A stretch of DNA of 64,000 nucleotides. Origin: Leptospirillum ferrooxidans C2-3 (GTDB taxonomy: Bacteria > Nitrospirota > Leptospirillia > Leptospirillales > Leptospirillaceae). Below are positions 50,934 to 60,240 of this stretch, in pieces. Made by a program: the position numbers and the translations under genes. The notes under the pieces were generated by a model. That model did no database searches. It was not told the origin of the DNA and worked only from the letters and a program-made list of their open reading frames with translations. The DNA lies in the NCBI RefSeq assembly GCF_000284315.1, contig NC_017094.1:2139486-2203485 (forward strand). Direction: 5' to 3'. Position 1 is the stretch's first letter, and every line of letters starts with the position of its first letter.

Positions 50934-52508
50934 TCAAGTCTCTCCCGCAAGTTTTCGCGGACCTGCTCCCGACACCATCGTTTCCAACGGGGTCCCGGAA
51001 CCTTGCCCAGCCTGAATCTCCTGGACAATTTCATTAAATTCCTTCTCAAAGCCCAGCTTGTCCTTATGACCGAAGCCGCCAACGGACAACTGCCACACCC
51101 CCGAGTTTTCCTTCGCTCTTACCCATAGTTTCCTGTGGTAAACAAAAGACGACAGGAAGAGTCCTCCCACAAGGAGAAAGGAACCGGCCAGAATGACATG
51201 GACACCCGGATCCTTGGCCACTTCGAGCCCGGTGTACATGGGAGCTTCATATCCCCCCAAAATAAAAAAGTACGGAAGGGACTTCATGACCTGAATCTGC
51301 GGAAAATTGTAAAATAGCCATGGGGAACCAATTTGCTTGCCGTTCTGGTAAATCCCCAACTGGATAGCCGGGTTGTCGGATTTTTCCGATTTACTGTACA
51401 CGGAGTTTGTCTTCGGATCAAAAGCAAAATCCGCAACGTACCGCAAAATCTTGATGCTCAGATCTGTCCCCGGTGCTGGCGAAAGAGCCCCGCCCTTGAG
51501 CATGACCTGACCCAAAAACTGCTTTTTTTCCTTGTTGACGATCAGGATCCTTGCTTTATCGACCCTGTCCCAGGCCTCTCCATAGCTTGCCTGATAGAAC
51601 CTCAAACCATTGGTTTCCAGTGGATGATTGACGCTGATCACTTTGTGATCGATGATTTTTCCGGACTTCAGCACATCAACATCACTGAAAAATCCCTTCA
51701 CCATCCCGTTTGGGTAGTGATCGATCCAGAACTTGTTGACTCTAAGGCTAAAATCTCCCTGAGGAACAAATGTTGTGGAATGCACATAGAAAGTGCCGAA
51801 CAGCCGAAATCCGAGAAGGCTTCCGATCAAACCGCCTGCCAGGATAAGAATCACAGACATATGGGCAACGTGGGAGCCAATCCGACCCATAACACCCTTG
51901 TGCCCAAAAACAACAACATCTCCACCGTCCCTGATTTCGGTAACTTTGTACCTTTTTGAGGAAAGAACTGTTTTCAGGTAGTCTCCCGGACCTGCCGGAA
52001 AACGGGAAGACGGAATGGAGAGATCGGCAAACTCCCGCTGTTTTTTTAGAAACTCCCGACTCACATTCACCTTCTCGTGGAACATTGAACGCAATGTGAT
52101 CGGGAAACGGTTATAAACACAGGAAACAGCATTAATACAAAGGATTGTCAGAAGGCTGACGTAGTACCAGCTGTGATAGATGTCATCGACCTTCAGCCGG
52201 ACAATCCATCCTCCCCATTTTTCACCATATCCCGCTATATAAAACGGAGCATCCCTGCCCTGTTCGATAAACGTCCCGAATATGGTCAAAAAGGCAAGAA
52301 TCAGAAAGAGTGAGATCGCAAGCCGAAGGGAAGAAAGCACTGCAAGAATTTTGCTGCCGCGGAAAGTCCAACCCTCTTTTTTGACAGGGGAAGGTGCAGA
52401 TTTTCCTGCATTTTCCTTTTTTTCGGCTTCCTGGCGGTTTTCGTAATAACCAACCGCTCCGGTCATTTCAATTGTCTGTTGCTCATCAGGGGTCAAACCA
52501 CCCGACAT
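50934..52508 (-). CDS. resB: Cytochrome c assembly protein ResB (Ccs1)
   Basis: The apocytochrome-handling half of System II, 524 residues. Features are SLRLAISLFLILAFLTIFGT (first helix), GSHVAHMSVILILAGGLIGS with the conserved His, a large periplasmic domain with NHPLETNGLRFYQASYGEAW, and the last helix HVILAGSFLLVGGLFLSSFV. The C-terminal part is cytoplasmic. ATG 52508 has AAGGAGG upstream; the frame extends five codons to a TTG. A promoter lies about 100 bases upstream. Confidence 0.94.
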   Translation of the reverse strand: MSGGLTPDEQQTIEMTGAVGYYENRQEAEKKENAGKSAPSPVKKEGWTFRGSKILAVLSSLRLAISLFLILAFLTIFGTFIEQGRDAPFYIAGYGEKWGGWIVRLKVDDIYHSWYYVSLLTILCINAVSCVYNRFPITLRSMFHEKVNVSREFLKKQREFADLSIPSSRFPAGPGDYLKTVLSSKRYKVTEIRDGGDVVVFGHKGVMGRIGSHVAHMSVILILAGGLIGSLLGFRLFGTFYVHSTTFVPQGDFSLRVNKFWIDHYPNGMVKGFFSDVDVLKSGKIIDHKVISVNHPLETNGLRFYQASYGEAWDRVDKARILIVNKEKKQFLGQVMLKGGALSPAPGTDLSIKILRYVADFAFDPKTNSVYSKSEKSDNPAIQLGIYQNGKQIGSPWLFYNFPQIQVMKSLPYFFILGGYEAPMYTGLEVAKDPGVHVILAGSFLLVGGLFLSSFVYHRKLWVRAKENSGVWQLSVGGFGHKDKLGFEKEFNEIVQEIQAGQGSGTPLETMVSGAGPRKLAGET

Positions 52509-52607
52509 CCATGCCTCCTTCAAAGCCCGAAGCCTGGAGTAAGCGCAGCTTATCTTGGTATTTTGAGTTTAATATCCGATGGTTTCTTAAGGTCACTCCG
52601 TTCGAAA

Positions 52608-52637
52608 ACTATAGATCAATCCACCCCTGATGGTCAA
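52608..52637 (-). promoter_or_regulatory. Sigma-70 promoter of the cytochrome c maturation operon
   Basis: On the minus strand TTGACC (52637-52632), 18 bases, TATAGT (52613-52608). It sits in the 176-bp gap between the MCE gene and resB and gives a leader of about 90 nt. Confidence 0.55.
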
Positions 52638-52684
52638 TGATCCACGAGCAAAGCAGGCCATCTCAAATGCACTTTTTGCTCTTA

Positions 52685-54241
52685 TCAGGGGGCATGGCCT
52701 GCAATCAGATATTTTAACGTATTATCAGAGAAGATTAATCCTCCACCGATCATCGGTGATGACTCGTTGGCATTCAAAGGATTGTACCAACCGGCATTGA
52801 GCCAGATATGATTTAGTACAGTGTAAGTCAAAAATGCCCTTACAAAAGGATTGGGCGCTACAGGATTGAATGCTCCGATATTGTACATGGTCATGGTAAA
52901 GGTCAGGTTCGGCAAGAGGTAAACATCCGTCCCCAGACCAAAACTGTTTTCAACCAGTCCTGCCCTGATATCAAAACCATCGAATCGTTGACCGAACTCA
53001 AGGCTGAAACGAAGGCCGGAATTGTTTGCGCTAATGGACGGAGGGCCGGTCGTATAGGTTCCATTGGGATTCTGAGTCACTGAGGAACCCTGCTGATAGG
53101 TGGGGTTGGTCGAGTCAACGATCTGGAATCGATAAAATTTGTCTGACCGTGGGTAAAGATCGAGATCCAGCACGCCTTCCGACGTTCCCCCACGGGTAGC
53201 TGTCAGATCACGCATCCAGACATTCAGTCGCATCCTCTCGGCCTTGTTGGCTTCCTTGCTCAATGTCTTCAGTGTTTTATTGAGGTTATTATAAAGTTCC
53301 GGATCATTCACCAACTTTCCGATTGTTCCTTGCCCATCATCGATTTTTTCAAGGATACTGTCGAGGTGGGCAGCGGCCTTGTTGGCCTTGTCATAGAGTG
53401 CCCGGTCATTGACCAGTTTTCCAACCGTCCCGACGCCAGAATCGATTTTCTTGGAAATGGAGTTGATCCGGTTCAGGATCTTGGGTGACTTGTCTTTCAG
53501 ATTTTTCGTGAAATCGTCCAGATTTTTCGTCAGACGAGCAAGATGTTTCAGTGTATCCTGCAATTCTATTTTTCCTTTGTCCGAAGCGATAGCCAATCGG
53601 AGGGATGCGGTTATAGCCTTGATATCGGCTGATATTTTCTGAAGGCGCTGAACCAGCTTGTTCACACTCACCGTCTCCCCAGGACTCTGGATCGTCGACT
53701 TCGGTGCCAGATAACCCGAGTTCTCAATCCCTGACAACGTTGCATCTTCAGAGCTCTCTGATTGGGAGGGGGATGATTGGGCTGGTGGTGTCCCTGCGGG
53801 AGGTGGATCTGCCCAAGCCCGTTTCAGCTGAAAGAGTCCTGAAAGGTCAACACCGAATCCATTCCTGCTCGAATCTCCCTTGATAAAGGGTCTCCCGGAT
53901 GGGCCTGGTGTCAACTCAATATAAACTTTTCCAAGAAACCCGTTGGAATAGATCAAGGGATGAACATCCGAAGGGATCCTGATCCCGGGAAAGATTGTCA
54001 TCTCAACATGAGCTTTTCCCTTCCCGCTCAGCGTGATATTGGTCACTTCCCCAACCTTCACCCCTGCAACCCTGACAGCAGCACCCTTCTCCAATCCATC
54101 CACAGTCTTGAAATCGGCATAGAGCAGATAGCTCCCTTTCTCATTCAGATGCCAATGGCCAAATCGTATCGATAGAAGAATCGCCGCAATAATCGCCAGC
54201 ACAACAAAAATTCCAAGTTTCGCTTCAGAGGTCCAATTCAT
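52685..54241 (-). CDS. MCE-domain protein with barrel-like C-terminus
   Basis: A 518-residue MlaD relative. One N-terminal helix (FVVLAIIAAILLSIRFG) is followed by an MCE domain (FKTVDGLEKGAAVRVAGVKV, FLGKVYIELTPGP; about 40-125) and a Pro/Ser linker. A helical stretch (about 190-340) has a repeated GTVGKLVND / GTIGKLVND unit. The last about 175 residues are beta-rich (NSGLRFSLEFGQRFDGFDIR, LPNLTFTMTMYNIGAF, MIGGGLIFSDNTLKYLIAG). Canonical MlaD has about 180 residues, so this form may span the periplasm to the outer membrane. It follows mlaF by 78 bases. Confidence 0.86.
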   Translation of the reverse strand: MNWTSEAKLGIFVVLAIIAAILLSIRFGHWHLNEKGSYLLYADFKTVDGLEKGAAVRVAGVKVGEVTNITLSGKGKAHVEMTIFPGIRIPSDVHPLIYSNGFLGKVYIELTPGPSGRPFIKGDSSRNGFGVDLSGLFQLKRAWADPPPAGTPPAQSSPSQSESSEDATLSGIENSGYLAPKSTIQSPGETVSVNKLVQRLQKISADIKAITASLRLAIASDKGKIELQDTLKHLARLTKNLDDFTKNLKDKSPKILNRINSISKKIDSGVGTVGKLVNDRALYDKANKAAAHLDSILEKIDDGQGTIGKLVNDPELYNNLNKTLKTLSKEANKAERMRLNVWMRDLTATRGGTSEGVLDLDLYPRSDKFYRFQIVDSTNPTYQQGSSVTQNPNGTYTTGPPSISANNSGLRFSLEFGQRFDGFDIRAGLVENSFGLGTDVYLLPNLTFTMTMYNIGAFNPVAPNPFVRAFLTYTVLNHIWLNAGWYNPLNANESSPMIGGGLIFSDNTLKYLIAGHAP

Positions 54242-54319
54242 CGTCGTTCCATTTTCTTTCTCTTTGGGCTCATTTTGGTCCCCTGGGTCATAGACGTAAA
54301 AAAATATTGGGAAGAAGAC

Positions 54320-55081
54320 TCATATCACACTAATTGGACCCACAGTATCACCAGAAATGAACTGGCGAACAACAGGATCTTTCGATGCCTGGATTTCTGC
54401 TGGAGTTCCGGATGCCTGGATCACTCCCTGGTACAGAAAAATGATTTTGTCTGCAATTCTGAATGCGCTTTTCATGTCATGGCTGATGACGAGACTTGTG
54501 ACACCCAACTCGGAGCGCATTTTTAAAATCAGCTCATCAATCGCTGACGAAAGGACCGGATCAAGCCCTGTTGTTGGCTCATCATAGAGAAGAATTCCTG
54601 GTCTCATCGAGATCGCCCGGGCAATTCCCACCCTTTTTTTCATCCCTCCGGAAACCTCAGATGGCATTTTTCCTCCAACGCCCCTGAGGCCGACTCTTTC
54701 CAGATTTTCTTCCGCTATCTTTATAATTTCGCGATCTCTGAGTCCTGAATGCATCCGAAGGGGAAATGCCACGTTTTCAAGGAGCGACATCGAATCGAAT
54801 AATGCCGCTTCCTGAAAGACCATGCCCATTCCCTTACGAACTTCGTCCATCTCCCGGGAGGTGAGCTTCATGATCGGTTGACCGCCAACCAGAACATCCC
54901 CTTCATCCGCAACAAGAAGCCTCATGACGTGTTTCAGGAGAACGGATTTTCCTTGTCCGGAGCCTCCGATCACAACAACCGTCTCACCTTCCGGAACGGT
55001 GAAGGAGATCCCTTTCAGCACCTTCTGGCGGCCAAAGGATTTGGTCAGATTCTCGATTGTAAGATTATTGCCGGGACTCAT
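54320..55081 (-). CDS. mlaF: MlaF-type lipid-transport ABC ATPase
   Basis: Walker A VVIGGSGQGKSVLLKHVMRL, signature SGGMKKRVGIARAISMRPGI, Walker B LLYDEPTTGLDPVLSSAIDE, and H-loop SLVISHDMKSAFRIADKIIF. 253 residues. Together with the MlaE permease and MCE protein it moves phospholipids between the inner and outer membranes. ATG 55081 is chosen with AAGG 8 bases upstream. Confidence 0.93.
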   Translation of the reverse strand: MSPGNNLTIENLTKSFGRQKVLKGISFTVPEGETVVVIGGSGQGKSVLLKHVMRLLVADEGDVLVGGQPIMKLTSREMDEVRKGMGMVFQEAALFDSMSLLENVAFPLRMHSGLRDREIIKIAEENLERVGLRGVGGKMPSEVSGGMKKRVGIARAISMRPGILLYDEPTTGLDPVLSSAIDELILKMRSELGVTSLVISHDMKSAFRIADKIIFLYQGVIQASGTPAEIQASKDPVVRQFISGDTVGPISVI

Positions 55082-55093
55082 ATTCAAGACCTT

Positions 55094-55861
55094 CTAGTAC
55101 AGCCAGGACGTCAGGAAGTAGTCACTCACCAAAATAGCCATCGATGATGCCACAACAGCAACAGTCACCGATCTCCCCACTCCGGCAGCACCCCCTGAGG
55201 CATAAAACCCCATATGGCAGGAGAGAAGGGAAAGCAAGGCACCGAATACAGCACTTTTGACAAGGCCTGAGTAAAAATCATGGAGATTGACATACTCTGC
55301 GATTCCTCGCACATAAGAATTATGGGGAAGGCCCAAAAGGATCACCGCCACAAAATACCCTCCCGCGATGCCAACGAGGTCTGCTAATACGGTCAATAGT
55401 GGCAGGGCTGTTAGACCGGCATAAACCCGCGGCGTCATCAGGTAGGTTTGGGGGTTCACAGCTAAACTCGTAAAAGCATCAATCTGTTCCGTCACCCGCA
55501 TCGTACCCAGCTCAGCGGCCATTGCAGAGCCGGACCTGCCGGCGACCATCAGACCTGTAATTACCGGACCCAATTCTCTGGTCATGGACAGGGAAACAAC
55601 CGCCCCGACCAAACTTTCAGCATTAAATCTCCGAAAACCGATCCATGCCTGCAGGGCAAGCACCATTCCGGTAAAAAATGCTGTTACAATAACTACTAAA
55701 GTGGAATCAGCACCGACCCGGACAAGTTCGATCAGATAGTTTTTCACTTTGAAGGCAGGACGGAAAATCCCGCCAAAGGCAAGCGTTGCCGAAGACGCCA
55801 ATAATCCAAAAAATGTGAAGAACCTTATAAACCGTTTTCCTATCCAGTCAAGGATCCTCAT
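55094..55861 (-). CDS. mlaE: MlaE-type lipid ABC permease
   Basis: A 255-residue inner-membrane permease (DUF140): ALQAWIGFRRFNAESLVGAV, TRELGPVITGLMVAGRSGSA then MAAELGTMRVTEQIDAFTSL are diagnostic. Five or six helices. ATG 55861 overlaps the alr end by 14 bases and has GGAG upstream; the frame continues to 55966 inside alr. It precedes mlaF by 12 bases. Confidence 0.94.
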   Translation of the reverse strand: MRILDWIGKRFIRFFTFFGLLASSATLAFGGIFRPAFKVKNYLIELVRVGADSTLVVIVTAFFTGMVLALQAWIGFRRFNAESLVGAVVSLSMTRELGPVITGLMVAGRSGSAMAAELGTMRVTEQIDAFTSLAVNPQTYLMTPRVYAGLTALPLLTVLADLVGIAGGYFVAVILLGLPHNSYVRGIAEYVNLHDFYSGLVKSAVFGALLSLLSCHMGFYASGGAAGVGRSVTVAVVASSMAILVSDYFLTSWLY

Positions 55862-57101
55862 CAATTGACGTCTCCGTTGTGGAATTTTCCCGATATAAAC
55901 GGGGAGATCGCCTCCCCAGAAGGCACAATATTTCATATGGAATCGTTCCCGAAATTCCCGCAACATCCCCTGCAGTCATTGCCCCTGTTTTTCCATTTCC
56001 AAGGACAGTGACCCAGTCTCCGATCCGGTGAGTTCCTGTTTTTCCCAGATCGAGCATGACCATATCCATGCAGACCCTTCCCAAAAATGGCAAAACTCTT
56101 CCTTGGCTATAGGCCCATCCCCGGTTGGAGAGAAGTCTTGGGAGCCCATCGGAATACCCCATCCCGGCAACACCGACTGTTGTCGATTCTTTCAGATGAA
56201 TGGTTGATCCGTAAGAAATCCCCGTTCCTGACGGAAGAGAGCGAACAGAGAGTAGCCTAGACTCAACCTCCATACAACCGGTGACTCCCAGCTGATTGCT
56301 CACGTTCTCTCCTTCAAATCCATATAGCAGAAGACCTGGCCTGACCCATATGCTCGCTCTCTCAATCAGGTCAGGAGGCATCCCTGCAAGATGGTTTTTC
56401 CATCCTCCTGAAAGGATTGCCGAGCTGTTACCGGCATGAATGACAAAACGCTCCGGAAGGAGTTTTTCCCGCTCAAGTTCAAGGATGGGATAGGAAAGCT
56501 TTCTCCAGGCTTCCACAGTGGCATCAAGGTCCTCTCCTGAGGCAAAATGGGTCATGATCCCTTCTACCATGATATCCGGCCGATCTTTCAAGAGGTTGAC
56601 CAGCTCATGGACCTGTTCAGGAAGAAACCCAAGTCGCCCCATCCCGGTATCAAACTTCAGATGGACAGGGACTCTTCTGGAGCCTTCTTGCTTTGGGATT
56701 GAGGCAACTTGGTCTGGGTGATGGAGGACCGGAGTCAGACGGGATGAAATAACGGATTCCCATTCTCCGGGTAAAAATCCGGACATGAGAATGATCCTAC
56801 CCTTTATTCCTGCCTGGCGAAGAGTCATACCCTCCCCAGGAGACATCACAGCAACACCTTCAGGAACTTCTCTTGAAAGCGCCTGGGAAACACGGATCAT
56901 GCCATGACCGTAGGCATCAGACTTTACAACTGGCAGAACACCAACACCTGCCCCCAGATAATGTCGAATCTTTTTTAGATTCGACTTCACCATCCCCAAA
57001 TCAATGAGGACTCGACTTCTTTCAAGGATGTCTGAGGGAGGGTTCGATTCGAAGGGCGATTGGCCGGTTTCGGGAAGACACATGATAGGAGGGGAGACCA
57101 A
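55848..57101 (-). CDS. alr: Alanine racemase
   Basis: Makes D-alanine for peptidoglycan. PLP lysine in VLPVVKSDAYGHGMIRVSQ, FDTGMGRLGF, the catalytic Tyr region VGVAGMGYSDGLPRLLSNRG and LGRVCMDMVMLDLG. The first about 28 residues are a non-conserved extension; the start is uncertain (TTG 57101 or ATG 57083, neither with a good ribosome site). It begins 2 bases after frr, possibly by reinitiation. Confidence 0.94.
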   Translation of the reverse strand: MVSPPIMCLPETGQSPFESNPPSDILERSRVLIDLGMVKSNLKKIRHYLGAGVGVLPVVKSDAYGHGMIRVSQALSREVPEGVAVMSPGEGMTLRQAGIKGRIILMSGFLPGEWESVISSRLTPVLHHPDQVASIPKQEGSRRVPVHLKFDTGMGRLGFLPEQVHELVNLLKDRPDIMVEGIMTHFASGEDLDATVEAWRKLSYPILELEREKLLPERFVIHAGNSSAILSGGWKNHLAGMPPDLIERASIWVRPGLLLYGFEGENVSNQLGVTGCMEVESRLLSVRSLPSGTGISYGSTIHLKESTTVGVAGMGYSDGLPRLLSNRGWAYSQGRVLPFLGRVCMDMVMLDLGKTGTHRIGDWVTVLGNGKTGAMTAGDVAGISGTIPYEILCLLGRRSPRLYRENSTTETSIDEDP

Positions 57102-57103
57102 AA

Positions 57104-57658
57104 TTACGTGGTCAGGATCTCCTGCTCTTTCTTATGAGTAAAGTCATCCACTTTGGCGACAGACTGATCAATCATTTTCTGAAGCTCATCTTGAAGCTTC
57201 TTTAAGCGATCTTCCGGAATAAGACCCTCAGCCTTTTTTTTCTTCAGATCGTCATTGGCTTCCTTGCGAATATTTCTGAGGCCAATTTTAGCTTCCTCAG
57301 CCATTTTCTTTAAATGTTTTACCAACTCTTTCCGTCGATCCTCTGTCATCGCAGGCATTACGATCCGGATCATTTTCCCGTCGCTTTGAGGGGTAAAGCC
57401 CATATTAGCCGCCATAATCGCTTTTTCAATTTCAGGAACGAGCTTGATTTCCCATGGGGTAATGGTAACGATCCGGTTCTCGACAATATTCAATGTTGCA
57501 ATCTTGTCCAGTGGGGTCATGTTCCCGTAATAGGAAACCTTGACGTTTTCAAACAGGGAAAGGGACGGTCGCCCTGTCCTGAGGCTCTGGATGTCTTTTC
57601 TGAAAAACTCCACCGCATGATCTAGAGGTCCTTGATATCCCTTAAGCTCGCTGTCCAT
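57104..57658 (-). CDS. frr: Ribosome recycling factor
   Basis: Dissociates post-termination ribosomes with EF-G. 184 residues (normal 185): VEFFRKDIQSLRTGRPSLSL, MPAMTEDRRKELVKHLKKMA, VKHLKKMAEEAKIGLRNIRK and a C-terminal helix with MIDQSVAKVDDFTHKKEQEI. ATG 57658 with GAGG 9 bases upstream; the longer frame to 57691 is rejected. Order rpsB-tsf-pyrH-frr is the standard one. Confidence 0.97.
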   Translation of the reverse strand: MDSELKGYQGPLDHAVEFFRKDIQSLRTGRPSLSLFENVKVSYYGNMTPLDKIATLNIVENRIVTITPWEIKLVPEIEKAIMAANMGFTPQSDGKMIRIVMPAMTEDRRKELVKHLKKMAEEAKIGLRNIRKEANDDLKKKKAEGLIPEDRLKKLQDELQKMIDQSVAKVDDFTHKKEQEILTT

Positions 57659-57703
57659 TTGATCAACCCTCGAATTAGAAATGTGTCCCACGAAAAAATT
57701 GGT

Positions 57704-58414
57704 TCAGCGAACGAGCGTCCCTAACTCTTCTCCCTGAACAACCCTTACAATATTTCGATCCTCTGTCAAATCAAAAACAATGATTGGCAGATTGTTGTCC
57801 ATGCAGAGGCTAACGGCAGTCGCATCCATCACCTTCAATCGTTTCTCAAGAACTTCACCGTAGGTCAATTGGACATAACGGGTGGCGTTCTTATTTTTTT
57901 TGGGATCATCCGAATAGATGCCATCAACTTTTGTGGCTTTCAAGACAACTTCGGCTCCGATTTCCATCGCACGAAGAGCGGCCGCTGTATCTGTCGTAAA
58001 ATACGGATTGCCTGTTCCAGCAGCAAAAATAACGACTCTGCCTTTTTCGAGATGTCTCACAGCACGCCTTCTGATGTAAGGCTCGGCGAGTGCCCTCATT
58101 TCGATGGCGGAAAGAACCCTTGTGGAAACCCCCTTACGTTCAAGGCTTGACTGAAGGGCGAGGCTGTTCAGGACGGTTGATAACATTCCCATGTAATCAG
58201 CCGATGCCCTGTCAATGCCTTGCTGAATACCGGAAAGACCCCGAAAAAAGTTCCCTCCCCCAATCACGATTCCAATTTCCTTGCCCAATTGGGAAAGTTC
58301 CTGAACTTCACCGGCTATCCGGTCCATAACATCGGGATCTATCCCAAAAGACAGATCCCCCATAAGTGCTTCTCCGGATAGTTTTAAAAGGACCCTCCGG
58401 TATCCTTCTTTCAT
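57704..58414 (-). CDS. pyrH: UMP kinase
   Basis: Phosphorylates UMP, GTP-activated in many bacteria. [40 protein letters not shown] and [20 protein letters not shown] then [16 protein letters not shown] are typical. 236 residues. It overlaps tsf by 4 bases and is followed by frr after 45. Confidence 0.97.
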   Translation of the reverse strand: MKEGYRRVLLKLSGEALMGDLSFGIDPDVMDRIAGEVQELSQLGKEIGIVIGGGNFFRGLSGIQQGIDRASADYMGMLSTVLNSLALQSSLERKGVSTRVLSAIEMRALAEPYIRRRAVRHLEKGRVVIFAAGTGNPYFTTDTAAALRAMEIGAEVVLKATKVDGIYSDDPKKNKNATRYVQLTYGEVLEKRLKVMDATAVSLCMDNNLPIIVFDLTEDRNIVRVVQGEELGTLVR

Positions 58415-59007
58415 CCGTTCGCCTCCCCGATCTGATAACGGACAAACCGGTTCACAATGACATTCTCTCCCAACTTGGCGATGGCAGCATTAATCAGGTC
58501 CCTGACTGTGATACCGGGATCCTTGACGTATGCCTGTTCCAAGAGGCACGATTCCTGAAGAAACTTGTCGAGCTTTCCTTCAACAATTTTATGTCTCACA
58601 TTTTCGGGCTTGTCCTTGGCTTCTTCCAGAAATCGCTCCCGAGCCTCAGAAACGATTTTTTCGTCCATATCCTTGCGGTCAACCACTTTGGGAGAAGCCG
58701 CAGCAATATGCATGGCCAAATCCTTGGTCAATGTCTTGAAGTCTTCGGTCCGGGCCACAAAATCGGTTTCGCAATTCACCTCGATCAGAACACCGATTTT
58801 GCTTCCAGCATGAATATAGGAAGAAACCAGACCTTCGGAAGTTACCCTGTCCGATTTTTTCTGGGCATGAAGGGACCCTTTTTGCTTCAGGATTCCAAAT
58901 GCCTTTTCCATATCACCCGCGGCATCTGCCAAAGCCTTTCGGCACTCCATGAACCCGGCTTGGGTTCGGTCTCTCAACTCTTTTACTAACTGCGCAGATA
59001 TCTCCAA
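58411..59007 (-). CDS. tsf: Elongation factor Ts, TTG start
   Basis: The nucleotide exchange factor for EF-Tu. [20 protein letters not shown] and [19 protein letters not shown] form the N-terminal domain; [12 protein letters not shown]-type core is [19 protein letters not shown]. It starts at TTG 59007 ([11 protein letters not shown]), with AAGGAG 6 bases upstream; an ATG at 59052 would add 15 non-conserved residues and skip that ribosome site. 198 residues, a short EF-Ts. Confidence 0.95.
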   Translation of the reverse strand: MEISAQLVKELRDRTQAGFMECRKALADAAGDMEKAFGILKQKGSLHAQKKSDRVTSEGLVSSYIHAGSKIGVLIEVNCETDFVARTEDFKTLTKDLAMHIAAASPKVVDRKDMDEKIVSEARERFLEEAKDKPENVRHKIVEGKLDKFLQESCLLEQAYVKDPGITVRDLINAAIAKLGENVIVNRFVRYQIGEANG

Positions 59008-59098
59008 GAACAACTCCTTGATTGTTGTGGAAGGAGAAATCTCCTTCCACAAGAATGATCTCTCAATTGAACAAAGAAGGCCTTTTCAGAAAGATGGC

Positions 59099-59854
59099 CT
59101 ATGCTTCTGACTCTTGGGAAACAGCCTGCTTTTCCGCTTCCGGTGCAGAGAAAGTCACAGGAGCTGCCTGACCGGACAGTGCTCCGGAAAGAACGGCATC
59201 AGCAATTCCTGCGGTCATCAATCTGATCGACCGGATTGCATCGTCATTCGCGGGGACAGGAAACTGAATCAAATCCGGATCACAGTTGCTATCAACCATT
59301 GCGATGACCGGAATTCCCAGACGGTTTGCTTCATGAATGGCAATATGTTCCTTTTTGGGGTCGACAACGAAGATGGCTCCAGGAAGACGGTTCATCCCGC
59401 GAATTCCGGAAAGGATCGCCAAAAGTTTCCGATGTTCCTTGTCAAGGATCGCCACTTCTTTTTTGGGAAGGCGGGCAATTTCCCCAGCTTCAATCATGGA
59501 CTCGATCTTGTTCAGACGATCCACCGATTTTCTCACCGTCTGCAGATTGGTCAACATACCACCAAGCCACCGTTCGGTTACATAATACATTCCGCAACGA
59601 TCGGCTTCCTGCTGGATGATGGGCTGGGCCTGACGCTTTGTCCCGACAAAAAGAACAGACTTTTTGTCCTTGACGAGGTTCCGGATAAAGTCTTTGGCAG
59701 CCTTGAACCTTTTCGCTGTCTGCTGAAGATCGAGAATATAGATTCCATTTCGTTCTCCATAAATGAAACGCTTCATTTTTGGATTCCATCGTTTTGTCTG
59801 ATGGCCGAAATGGACACCCGATTCGAGCATTTCCTTGATTGTTGTTTCTGTCAT
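59099..59854 (-). CDS. rpsB: 30S ribosomal protein S2
   Basis: [40 protein letters not shown] and [20 protein letters not shown] are diagnostic. 251 residues with a C-terminal Ala/Glu tail. ATG 59854 follows GAGGAG by 6; the frame is open to 59923 but without a ribosome site. Confidence 0.97.
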   Translation of the reverse strand: MTETTIKEMLESGVHFGHQTKRWNPKMKRFIYGERNGIYILDLQQTAKRFKAAKDFIRNLVKDKKSVLFVGTKRQAQPIIQQEADRCGMYYVTERWLGGMLTNLQTVRKSVDRLNKIESMIEAGEIARLPKKEVAILDKEHRKLLAILSGIRGMNRLPGAIFVVDPKKEHIAIHEANRLGIPVIAMVDSNCDPDLIQFPVPANDDAIRSIRLMTAGIADAVLSGALSGQAAPVTFSAPEAEKQAVSQESEA

Positions 59855-60240
59855 TTTGAACTCCTCTGATTGGTGGGGTTTTCGCCAGAACCGATACCCG
59901 TTGTCAAAGTGCCGAGATGCCACCGCACATAAATGATCAACAGGACCCCATTAAAGCCGCCTGGATACCTTTTCAGAACATCCGGAAAAGGAGGCGCCCA
60001 CTGGTTCTGGAAATACCGATTTTATTTTTGCATCCCAGTTTTGCTTTGCTCCCGGCTACCGGGAGATAACAAAGCATCCTTGTATTGTCATTCAAACAAG
60101 GCTCAAAAATCAAACAGACTCAGCCGTTTCATACCGGAAAGAACCAGCTTAACCAAGCGATCCCTGATTAGTCAATATACGGACTATTCAGAAGTAAACT
60201 TTCTTAAATGATTCTTCGAACAAATGAACGCAAGAGCATA
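59855..60240 (-). promoter_or_regulatory. rpsB upstream region with a strong palindrome
   Basis: No gene is visible in these 386 bases between argJ and rpsB. It contains CTCCCGG-CTA-CCGGGAG (60049-60065), a perfect 7-bp stem, extended by GCTTTG (60043-60048) and CAAAGC (60070-60075) after a 4-nt bulge. On the minus strand it could end argJ transcription, though no T-tract follows, or belong to a leader of rpsB. A candidate promoter on the minus strand is TTGAAT, 18 bases, TGTTAT, upstream of the palindrome. Conserved S2-binding leader structure could not be assessed by eye. Confidence 0.4.

Noticed and set aside
59855-60240. A tRNA or small structured RNA gene in the argJ-rpsB gap
   Set aside because: No cloverleaf, CCA end or T-arm GTTCGA pattern is visible; only a single palindrome.
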